In this document: piece by piece, positions 49,795 to 57,174 of the stretch
Numbering within the stretch: the stretch's first letter is position 1
How the letters are laid out: each line of letters begins with the position of its first letter
Assembly (NCBI RefSeq): GCF_020886315.1
Contig: NZ_AP025226.1
Span: 2,258,001 to 2,322,000, forward strand
DNA: 64,000 bases
DNA from: Saccharolobus caldissimus
Lineage (GTDB): Archaea > Thermoproteota > Thermoprotei_A > Sulfolobales > Sulfolobaceae
Direction: 5' to 3'
The notes under the pieces: generated by a model
What the model saw: only the letters and a program-made list of their open reading frames with translations
Told to the model about the DNA's origin: nothing
Database searches by the model: none
Translations under genes and position numbers: made by a program

Positions 49795-49998
49795 ATGCCA
49801 CAGATTGAACCATATAGGGCATTGGTACATATTGCTAGTATTGGAATATTGTTTGCTGCAATACTTTATTTCCTTCAATATATAAAAAATGCGTTAATGT
49901 ATTATCTACTTTTTATATCGTCAATAATCTTTATATCAATATTAATATACTATTTAGTATATAAACCCATAGTTAACTCTAAGTACTTTAAGTATTAG
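49795..49998 (+). CDS. small two-helix membrane protein
   Basis: 67 residues; helices ALVHIASIGILFAAILYFL and MYYLLFISSIIFISILIYYL. It starts 43 bases after the ATPase gene. No motif. Unknown role. The 269 bases after it are empty, AT-rich DNA. Confidence 0.5.
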   Translation: MPQIEPYRALVHIASIGILFAAILYFLQYIKNALMYYLLFISSIIFISILIYYLVYKPIVNSKYFKY

Positions 49999-50267
49999 TA
50001 AATAAAACATTGTTAATGCTAGCTTTGTGAAATTAAATTCTATAAAAAATAAAATAGTAACACCCATTCTCATAAAAGTGTTTAATATATCATTTATAAT
50101 TATGAAAATAGTATAATTCTTTTTAGAATTATCATATATACGTCCTTATAATTCCTTTAAATTATCCGGAGAATCACATATATATAATATCTAAAAAATA
50201 ATTAACAATTATACGGCTATATTTAAATTGTTTTTATGAATTAATGAAACCCTTATAGTACAAAAAG

Positions 50268-52256
50268 TTATACAAATTTAACCTTTTCTATTTTAACGAA
50301 AGTTATTTTATATCTAGGAGTTTTAGAAATTTCATCTAAATCATCACAAACTACGTAATTCGTATAGGGATCATGCATATATAGAAATGTACTTCCCTCT
50401 CTTATATCATTTGATATCCTAGCCTTAAATATTGCACTGCCACATTTTGACGTTACCTTCACTAAATCTCCATCGCTTATGCCCAGTCTAATAGCATCAT
50501 TTGGATTTACTAATATTTCTGAACTAAACGATGAATAGCCTGGAATTCTCTTTATTAATTCATCCGTATTATAACGTGTAACAATTCTACCCGTTATTAA
50601 TATTAAACCTTCACCTTGTATTTGCTTATAGGGAACCAATGAAAATTTTGCTCTTCCATTATTCGTAAGAAATCTTTCCCTATATAAAGAGGTCTCATGA
50701 TTAGGATATCTGGAATTAGAATGGTAGTCCATTACTTCATCTAACGTGATATTAGAGTACAGCCTTACCACTTCCTTCATCTCCTTAAATACTATTTTTG
50801 GATCATTGTAAAATCCACTAAAACCTAAAGCTTCAGCCAATTCTTTAATTATCCATAATTCAGTTCTCACTTCAATAGGCGGATCGATCACCTTAAATCT
50901 CCACTTTATTGTTCTATCTAAATTAGCTACAGAACCCTCTTTCTCAGCCCATAAGGCTGACGGAAGTACATAGTGGGCAAGTTTAGCTGTTTCAGTTAAA
51001 AATGGGTCTATCACAACTAATAAATCTAGTGATTGTAAAAACCTCTTAACCTTATTCCTATTCGGCAAACTAAAGGCTGGATTAAAGTTCATTAAAACTA
51101 AGGCCTTAACTTTATCACTTTCAAAGAAGGCCTCAGTTATACTTAAGCCCTTGTTAGTTGACGGTCTGAATCCCCAAATTCTTTCCAATTCCTTGGCGTT
51201 TTCCTCGTTCATAGGACCGTTAGGGAAAACATCGGGTTTCATTATATCGCCTGCACCTTGAACGTTGGCTTGTCCCCTATAAACTAATAATCCTCCACCT
51301 TCTATTCCTACATTTCCCGTCAATAGGGCTAAATTAATATAAGCTTTTACCCCATTAGTACCAGCTGTTTGAGTCAAACCTAAACCCCAGGAGAATATAG
51401 TAGGTTTCTCCACTATTGTTTCAGCGAATCTTATAATATCACTTTTTCTTATACCGGTTATTTTCTCGGCCTCCTCTAAAGTATAATCTTTTACGAATTT
51501 TGCAAAATTTTCGAAATAATCAGTTCTATTTTGTACAAATTCCTTATCGTAAATGTTCTTAGAAATTATATAATTAGCAACAGAATTAAATAAATATATA
51601 TCGGTTCCACTTTTTATTTGCAAGAACATGTCCGCAATTTTAGCAGTTCCAGTTCTTCTCGGATCTATTACTATAATCTTAGTTCCCTTCTTTTTAGCCT
51701 CAATCAAATACTGTGAGAGGACCGGATGACTATCAGTTATTGATTCTCCTGCAATAACTATATTTCTCGCCTTAGATATTTCCGAAACCGCTACAGAAGA
51801 TGCACCTATTCCCACAGTTTCCTTTAACGCTTCTGCTGAAGCCTCATGGCAAATTCTAGCACAAGAGTCTACGTTGTTAGTACCTAAAGCTCTAGCCAAT
51901 TTCATAAAAGAATATACTTCCTCTAAGGTATTCTGACATCCACCGTAAAAGGCTATGGCTTCGGGCCCATATTTGTCTCTTATTTCTAAGATCTTTTTAG
52001 AAATCTCTTTAATTGCAATATCCCAATTAGTCCTTATAAACGTATCTTTAACTCGTTTTAATGGATATAAAATACGGTCCCATGTATAGATTACCTCAGC
52101 TGAAATAGCACCCTTTCCACATAAGTGTCCTCTGTTCACTAAATGGGATTCATCTGGAGTTACCCTTACTATGAAATCGTTTTGAACGTGAAAAACTAAG
52201 CCGCAGCCTACACCGCAGAATGGACATATTGTTTTAATACTTTCCATATATCTCAA
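50268..52256 (-). CDS. formate-dehydrogenase-type molybdopterin oxidoreductase
   Basis: 662 residues, catalytic subunit of the DMSO reductase superfamily. The N-terminal [4Fe-4S] site is Cys11-x2-Cys14-x3-Cys18 and Cys46 (CPFCGVGCG and LCGKG), with the conserved Lys48. The molybdenum ligand is Cys136 in SCARICHEAS, the place of selenocysteine in E. coli FdhF. The His after it is also conserved in formate dehydrogenases. No FdhB-like or quinone-reactive subunit lies next to it and there is no Tat signal, so it should be cytoplasmic with an unknown electron partner. Formate is likely but not proven. Confidence 0.82.
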   Translation of the reverse strand: MRYMESIKTICPFCGVGCGLVFHVQNDFIVRVTPDESHLVNRGHLCGKGAISAEVIYTWDRILYPLKRVKDTFIRTNWDIAIKEISKKILEIRDKYGPEAIAFYGGCQNTLEEVYSFMKLARALGTNNVDSCARICHEASAEALKETVGIGASSVAVSEISKARNIVIAGESITDSHPVLSQYLIEAKKKGTKIIVIDPRRTGTAKIADMFLQIKSGTDIYLFNSVANYIISKNIYDKEFVQNRTDYFENFAKFVKDYTLEEAEKITGIRKSDIIRFAETIVEKPTIFSWGLGLTQTAGTNGVKAYINLALLTGNVGIEGGGLLVYRGQANVQGAGDIMKPDVFPNGPMNEENAKELERIWGFRPSTNKGLSITEAFFESDKVKALVLMNFNPAFSLPNRNKVKRFLQSLDLLVVIDPFLTETAKLAHYVLPSALWAEKEGSVANLDRTIKWRFKVIDPPIEVRTELWIIKELAEALGFSGFYNDPKIVFKEMKEVVRLYSNITLDEVMDYHSNSRYPNHETSLYRERFLTNNGRAKFSLVPYKQIQGEGLILITGRIVTRYNTDELIKRIPGYSSFSSEILVNPNDAIRLGISDGDLVKVTSKCGSAIFKARISNDIREGSTFLYMHDPYTNYVVCDDLDEISKTPRYKITFVKIEKVKFV

Positions 52257-52361
52257 TTAACCCTTACATATTTATATGCGAAATTTTATCTTATTTTAAT
52301 TTACACATTAACGGGGTTTATCGGAAAAATAAAGGGACTATTTAGCATATGTAGTAATAAG

Positions 52362-52709
52362 TTAAGTTATCTCTTCCCATACGTCAATGAACTTAGAATA
52401 CCAGTTTTTATATTCCTCTGGTGTGATGACGTGAATTTCAAAGGGATCCCACGCATTTATTGCCTTATGTAGTTTTACTGATATTTTACTCCTATCCCAT
52501 TCGTCTTTAATATTAGGGACTATTACAAGAACGTCCACATCGCTATCTAGCCTATAATTACCCCTAGCTACAGAGCCAAAGAGTATTACCTTACATTCTG
52601 GTGATACCTCACTTACACATACCTCTTTTATTACCTTTAAGTATTGTCTTGCATTTTTCAACATGTTTATCCTCTTTTCCCACTCCTCCTTAAAGTAGTC
52701 CAAGTTCAT
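52362..52709 (-). CDS. minimal nucleotidyltransferase (MNT) of a HEPN-MNT pair
   Basis: 115 residues. The nucleotidyltransferase motif LFGSVARGNYRLDSDVDVLV gives the GS and DxD residues. In HEPN-MNT toxin-antitoxin pairs the MNT part AMPylates and silences the HEPN toxin. It overlaps the upstream HEPN gene by 20 bases. Full length for the family. Confidence 0.88.
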   Translation of the reverse strand: MNLDYFKEEWEKRINMLKNARQYLKVIKEVCVSEVSPECKVILFGSVARGNYRLDSDVDVLVIVPNIKDEWDRSKISVKLHKAINAWDPFEIHVITPEEYKNWYSKFIDVWEEIT

Positions 52710-53058
52710 TTAATATCACCCTCACAAGTCTTAAGGCGGCTATTACGGAATTTTTACTGTACTCATATGGTAAATATCTGGCGCCTATATATGCTTGTTG
52801 AATTAAATCTAACGTGCTTGACTCATTATCAAGCAATTCTCTCAATCTGTCGTTATTCGTAATTCTTATTACATCTTCTAGGAGTTTAATTAAATTATGA
52901 GTCTTCTCGTAAGTACCGGTCCTCTCATATAAAACGAATTTTAAAGCTAGCTGTAACGCTTGTTCCAGATGAAACATAGCTAAATTATACTCGCCTTCAT
53001 TTAAATTCCTCTCAGCTTCCTTTAAAAAGCTTAACGAGTTCTTCCTCAAAAACGACAT
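52690..53058 (-). CDS. HEPN-domain partner of the MNT protein
   Basis: 122 residues, all helical: FLKEAERNLNEGEYNLAMFH, LEQALQLALKFVLYERTG, then GARYLPYEYSKNS. The usual RNase motif R-x4-6-H is not present at this last place (Arg-Tyr-Leu-Pro-Tyr-Glu-Tyr), so it may be a non-nuclease HEPN that holds substrate for the MNT, or a decayed toxin. The gene precedes MNT and is coupled to it. A MITE-like repeat begins 131 bases upstream. Confidence 0.85.
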   Translation of the reverse strand: MSFLRKNSLSFLKEAERNLNEGEYNLAMFHLEQALQLALKFVLYERTGTYEKTHNLIKLLEDVIRITNNDRLRELLDNESSTLDLIQQAYIGARYLPYEYSKNSVIAALRLVRVILNELGLL

Positions 53059-53188
53059 ATGTGATAATTGAGTATTAAGCTAAAAACAGTTTCTGAAGCG
53101 TAATAGCGGATAGGATTTCATTATTTACAAGTTATCGAAAATATATTCTTAATAATTTAAATGAACTTTATCTTTTAATAACTACGAG

Positions 53189-53326
53189 TTGCTTTGTGAC
53201 GTTCTATATAGGATTGCTTCAATTTTTATCAAAGCTAACGTTAAGCTTACTTTTAAATTAACGCTTGAATTTAAGAAAATTTAATGAGCTTAACATCTAA
53301 GAAAATTGAACTAGTTCACAAAGCAA
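53189..53326. repeat. MITE-like repeat, copy 2, with target duplication
   Basis: Ends TTGCTTTGTGA/TCACAAAGCAA form an 11-bp perfect inverted repeat. CTACGAG (53182-53188) is repeated right after it (53327-53333). Counting AA/TT with the target instead, the flanking repeat is 11 bp (53180-53190 and 53325-53335). About 138 bp, too short to encode a protein, so it is a non-autonomous element. This copy shows the true ends. Confidence 0.85.
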
Positions 53327-53384
53327 CTACGAGTTTAAAGTAATTAAAGCTATCTTATCATACTAAATAAAAACTAACTATGTG

Positions 53385-53819
53385 TTAATCCCATCCGTAT
53401 TCGCTGTATATTTGCCCTCTCTTAAGCCCAAGTTCTATTGCTTGCCTTATATATGGTACTACATTTAGAGGTAGTTCAGATAATTTAAACCATTTCATTT
53501 CACCTGCTTTTTCGGGTTCCATAATCTTCGGTTCGCCTTCCCATTTATTTGCCTTGAAGAAGAAGTCCACTCTTTCTTGATTTTCAAACCTATGCATCAC
53601 ATGAACTAGGATTAGATCTTTAGGATTTAGTGTTATTCCTGCTTCTTCCTTAGCCTCTCTCACCATGGCATTTGTAGCGGATTCTTTAGCTTCTACATGT
53701 CCAGCTATAACACTCCAGCAACCATCTCTATAGCCTGTATTTTTCCTAAGTTGTAGAAGTATTTCATTATCTCTAAGGAGAAAAAGATGAACAGAAAGAA
53801 TTTGAGAATATCTAACCAT
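53385..53819 (-). CDS. NUDIX hydrolase
   Basis: 144 residues. The Nudix box is complete: GHVEAKESATNAMVREAKEE followed by AGI, with the metal-binding Glu residues of REAKEE. It opens like MutT-type proteins (SVHLFLLRDNEILLQLRKN). These enzymes split nucleoside diphosphates linked to another group; the substrate is unknown. It is a single gene next to the repeat and the toxin-antitoxin strip and may be a house-cleaning enzyme. Confidence 0.88.
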   Translation of the reverse strand: MVRYSQILSVHLFLLRDNEILLQLRKNTGYRDGCWSVIAGHVEAKESATNAMVREAKEEAGITLNPKDLILVHVMHRFENQERVDFFFKANKWEGEPKIMEPEKAGEMKWFKLSELPLNVVPYIRQAIELGLKRGQIYSEYGWD

Positions 53820-54139
53820 AAAATTAGTTTAAAAGAATGAGATAAAAAGTTAAGATTACGTTTATGCTAAGAGAGTTTTTCATAATTATATATTTTCCCT
53901 TAGAAAGTTTATTCTTAAATAATCTATAATATTGCTTAATGACTATGATAAAATTAGTATAATTTTCGAAATTTTTCCAGACGAAATTAATTTGTTATTA
54001 TGATGATAGTATCATTAGTAAGCTATAAATTTCGCTTTTTCCTATAAAATATATAAAAATTTTATTTTATATTTCTACTTATAAAGAAAATTTCTTTATT
54101 TAATAAATTATATAGCTAAATATTGGCTTAATTATTATA
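53820..54139. other. AT-rich gap
   Basis: 320 bases without a gene, repeat or clear structure. Confidence 0.4.
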
Positions 54140-54535
54140 TTAGAATTCTCTCTTAACTTGAAGTAAATCAAAATCTGTATCATTAGAGTAAATAAGATCT
54201 ATCCTAAGTCTTTTCATTTGATTAGAAATTATTGCGTCGTCCCAAAGTTTATAACTTAATCTTAGACTTTGTAAGAGTTTTAAAGCATTGACTATATCTT
54301 CCCAGGTAGTTTCTATAATATTTATTCCAGATTGCTGAAGGTAACTAATGAAGATTGGTATTACTTCACTCTTTTTCCTTCTCTCTAAATAACTTAACAC
54401 TTGAGAAATTACAATGGTTGATGAATATGCTTCTTCGTTTTCAGCAATCTTTAATAATTCCTTAGCTCTTTCACCATATGAAGGATCCGAAAAAAGTACG
54501 TAAATGAAAACGTTAGAATCAATCATTATCTTCAA
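54140..54535 (-). CDS. vapC: PIN-domain ribonuclease toxin, VapC family
   Basis: 131 residues. PIN residues: Asp in MIDSNVFIY, Ser-Gln in TIVISQVLSY where a Glu is usual, Asp in YKLWDDAII, Asp in YSNDTDFD. The second acidic place may be weakened (Gln for Glu), so activity is less sure than for the 25874 toxin. The start lies 17 bases inside the antitoxin gene. Confidence 0.83.
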   Translation of the reverse strand: MKIMIDSNVFIYVLFSDPSYGERAKELLKIAENEEAYSSTIVISQVLSYLERRKKSEVIPIFISYLQQSGINIIETTWEDIVNALKLLQSLRLSYKLWDDAIISNQMKRLRIDLIYSNDTDFDLLQVKREF

Positions 54536-54749
54536 AACCTAATGCCTCCTCAATATCCTCAATTTTAACGCTTTCCTTTCCAGCTATTCCGTAAATATCG
54601 TCAATAGTAATTTTCTTGACACTAATAATAATTCTTCCATTTTCGATATTTATCTCTACTTTACTTCCTTCCTTTAAATTCAACTTATCCCTAATCTCTT
54701 TTGGTATTACAATTCTACCTCTTTCATCAACTGTGACTATATATCCCAT
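54519..54749 (-). CDS. vapB: AbrB-type antitoxin, VapB family
   Basis: 76 residues. VTVDERGRIVIPKEIRDKL is the classic AbrB/MazE swapped-hairpin DNA-binding part, followed by EGSKVEINIENGRIIISV and an acidic C-terminal helix (KIEDIEEALGFEDND) for toxin binding. A MITE-like repeat starts about 45 bases upstream. No GTATAC element here, unlike the other two vapB genes. Confidence 0.88.
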   Translation of the reverse strand: MGYIVTVDERGRIVIPKEIRDKLNLKEGSKVEINIENGRIIISVKKITIDDIYGIAGKESVKIEDIEEALGFEDND

Positions 54750-54791
54750 AAAAATATTTTATATTCCCACTTTTTAAAATTTCGTTATAAG

Positions 54792-54919
54792 ATGCTTTAT
54801 GAGCTATTTCAATTTTTATCAAAGTTGACGTTAAAGTTACTTTTGATCTAACGTTTAATTTTGAATTTAAGATTTAATAGATTTAACATCTAAAGAAATT
54901 GAAGAATTCTACAAAGCAT
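54792..54919. repeat. MITE-like repeat, copy 3
   Basis: About 128 bp. Ends ATGCTTTATGA and TACAAAGCAT; shares TTTCAATTTTTATCAAAG and TTTAACATCTAA blocks with copy 2 but is more diverged. Directly upstream of vapBC. No clear target duplication. Confidence 0.7.
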
Positions 54920-54952
54920 TAAAAAGGACGAAGTTTATAACTCTTATCCGAT

Positions 54953-55022
54953 CTCCTTATATAAAACATATTAGTCAGATCTGTGTAATACAGATCAATA
55001 TAATATATTTTTATATAAGGAG
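54953..55022. repeat. 70-bp imperfect palindrome (complete copy)
   Basis: Arms CTCCTTATATAAAA and TTTTATATAAGGAG frame a core AGATCTGT-GTAAT-ACAGATC. The left arm (54956-54984) is the exact reverse complement of 25206-25234 beside the IS110 element. It lies 68 bases before the 55091 gene. Confidence 0.8.
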
Positions 55023-55090
55023 GTCAGATTTATCGCTGACTGTCACACCTAATTAAAAATTTATTTTACTGTTAGAAAGTATCCTTTAAG

Positions 55091-55348
55091 ATGGATAAGG
55101 AAATCTATGATGAAGTAATTAAGCCTTTTGGTTCTTATGAGAGATTTAAGAAGAGGGTAGATGATATAAAGGCTGAGATAGAAATCAGAAAGAGGACGGG
55201 TAAAACATCTGAAGAAATGTTCTTAGAACTTTATGAGATATGGAAAAAAGAATATCTTAAAGCGTTTAACGGTGATGTAAACAAAGCTAGGGAGCATTTG
55301 ATGAAGGTGAGAGAGTGGAGAAGATCTCTGAGGCCCTACAGAGGTTAA
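55091..55348 (+). CDS. small charged helical protein, partner of the nucleotidyltransferase
   Basis: 85 residues, all-helical look, very rich in Glu, Lys and Arg: ERFKKRVDDIKAEIEIRKRT, LYEIWKKEYLKAFNGD, then EHLMKVREWRRSLRP. No known family. It overlaps the nucleotidyltransferase gene by 34 bases. The pairing of a small helical protein with an AbiEii-like or MNT-like enzyme suggests an unnamed toxin-antitoxin pair. Confidence 0.55.
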   Translation: MDKEIYDEVIKPFGSYERFKKRVDDIKAEIEIRKRTGKTSEEMFLELYEIWKKEYLKAFNGDVNKAREHLMKVREWRRSLRPYRG

Positions 55349-55860
55349 TAGAAGCGTTAGAAAAAGCTAACTTTAGATATGTGATAGTAGGAGGTTTAGT
55401 TGCAATTCATTATGGTAGGAATAGAATAACTCAAGACATTGATGTAATTGTAGATACTGCTGACGAAGTAGAACTACTTATCTCAACACTCAAGGATAAA
55501 GGTTTTGAATTTTCAGAGCGTGATCTATTAGAGGCTTTTAAAGAGAGGAGTAGAGTCACGTTGTTTTTTCCGGGAAACGTCTTTTTTCATGTTGACTTAA
55601 AATTTGTTAAGGATGAACTTGATTACGAAGTACTTAACGGAAGGATTAGGGGAGAACTTTTAGGGATCCCTTGTTGGATTGAGAGCATGGAAGATATCAT
55701 AGTGGCTAAACTTATCTATGGTAGTAGTCAAGATGAAGAGGATATTATTGCGATATTATTAAATCACGGTTTAAATGAAAGGGTAAAAGAGAAGGCTAAA
55801 AGGTTCGGAGTTTATAGCAAACTATGTGGAATTGCAGAAATGATAGGCCTAACATGCTAA
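55315..55860 (+). CDS. nucleotidyltransferase-fold protein (AbiEii/DUF6036-like)
   Basis: 181 residues from GTG 55315. YVIVGGLVAIHYGRNRITQD with IDVIVD gives the GG and DxD motif of the Pol-beta-like nucleotidyltransferase fold seen in AbiEii toxins and DUF6036 proteins. A third Asp is likely in VFFHVDLKFV. A C-terminal helical part (SMEDIIVAKLIYGSSQDEED) completes it. Coupled to the small gene before it. A role in defence or toxin-antitoxin action is likely from family and location; substrate unknown. Confidence 0.75.
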   Translation: MEKISEALQRLIEALEKANFRYVIVGGLVAIHYGRNRITQDIDVIVDTADEVELLISTLKDKGFEFSERDLLEAFKERSRVTLFFPGNVFFHVDLKFVKDELDYEVLNGRIRGELLGIPCWIESMEDIIVAKLIYGSSQDEEDIIAILLNHGLNERVKEKAKRFGVYSKLCGIAEMIGLTC

Positions 55861-56610
55861 CAATATGACGTAATACTATCGTTGAAGGTGTCGTTATAAT
55901 TGAGCTTACACGGGCATGATTAGTTATAATTTGACTTTTTTAACTAAACAAAATATATAAATAAAAGTGAATTCAGTCGTTATCAGCAGTTTCCGATGAT
56001 CATGAAGCTCATATTATTTGATATTATTTATTACTCTACTTTTAATTAAGCTTATGCATTTCGAAAACAAATTCTGTAGTTATAAAGGTTGGGGGCGTTC
56101 TATATAGGTATTGTTAAGAAGGCACCACATGCTAACGCCTCTTTGTATAGTGCTAAGTGTTTCGGCCCCTAGTGTATTTGGTTATAATCTCCTACTCGGG
56201 GTTTGATCCCCACATGTTAGATTGTTCTAGGGGCTTCACAGTCAGCCTCCTTGAATGGGGTTTTATCCCCTTAGAGCTCTTGGGCTTATGTTGTTTCTCT
56301 CCTTCCTTGCTTATTTGATTTTCTCTTGTAATACTTGGTTTTATTCGTTCTCTAGTTTTACGTGAATCCCCCGTAGGAGTGAGTTCTCCCTCTCCTTGGA
56401 GTCTGAGTTGAATAATTACTTAAATACAGATATATTCTCATTTATTCTTATATCAAATTATTATATGGATGATGAGTTTTGATCTACCAGGAAGGGGCGA
56501 GGCTTGTCGTTCTTTTTGTCATAATATTTGCGTAAATTATATGCAATTGTTCCGATGTATCGTATACCAAAATTTTTTATATATCTTTTCTTATTAAACA
56601 TGGGGTTTTA
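55861..56610. other. 750-base gap with GC-rich debris
   Basis: CAGCAGTTTCCGAT near 55986-55999 is the reverse of the ATCGGAAACTGCTG block of the tnpB element end. From about 56090 to 56420 the DNA is GC-richer with several inverted repeats (GCCCCTAG 56165-56172 with CTAGGGGC 56227-56234; GGGGTTTGATCCCC inside), probably leftovers of a mobile element. A TATA-like TTTTTTATATAT lies near 56573-56584 for the next gene. Confidence 0.45.
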
Positions 56611-57042
56611 ATGGTTTTCAAAAATATTATTTTAGCATATGACGGATCTGATAACGCGAAAAGAGCGTTAGATGTAGCAATAGATTTAGCTAAAAAATAC
56701 GAGTCAAAGCTTACGATAATAGAGGTTGTAGATACGGCAATATTAACTGGAATGGGATTAGCACCAATTCCCAGTGAAGTAATAAATCAAGTATATGATA
56801 AGGCTAAGAGAGATGTGGAAGAGGCTAAGGAAAAAGCATTAAGTAATGGAGTTAAGAACGTCGAAACTGTAACGCTAGAAGGAGATCCAGCTACTGCAAT
56901 TCTGGATTATGCAGGTAAAAGTGGAGCTGATTTGATAGTTACCGGTAGCAGGGGATTATCAGCAATAAAGAGGTTATTTCTTGGTAGTGTTTCCTCAAGG
57001 TTAGTTCATGAGGCAAAGATTCCAGTATTAGTGGTGAAGTAA
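56611..57042 (+). CDS. universal stress protein, UspA family
   Basis: 143 residues, single Usp domain of normal size. NIILAYDGSDNAKRALDVAI at the start and the ATP-binding motif G-x2-G-x9-G-(S/T) in GSRGLSAIKRLFLGSVS near residue 110. Such proteins form dimers and respond to stress or energy state; the target is unknown. Own promoter; the P-type ATPase gene follows 132 bases later on the same strand. Confidence 0.9.
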   Translation: MVFKNIILAYDGSDNAKRALDVAIDLAKKYESKLTIIEVVDTAILTGMGLAPIPSEVINQVYDKAKRDVEEAKEKALSNGVKNVETVTLEGDPATAILDYAGKSGADLIVTGSRGLSAIKRLFLGSVSSRLVHEAKIPVLVVK

Positions 57043-57174
57043 GTCAGTGCAGGTCAACTTCTTCACTCGTCAATCAGGGACAGCGTTTCATCACCTAAAA
57101 TATTATTTATTTTTAACCCTTCTTAACTCTTTTTTCAATAAAGCTAATAAAGTAGAATCGCTACATATCATAAT

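Noticed and set aside
56165-56234. tRNA-like look: 8-bp acceptor-like stem with a GGTTTGATCC loop inside
   Set aside because: The T-arm-like part is not next to the 3' strand of the acceptor stem (about 15 extra bases), there is no proper anticodon arm, and CCA-side geometry fails. More likely mobile-element debris.
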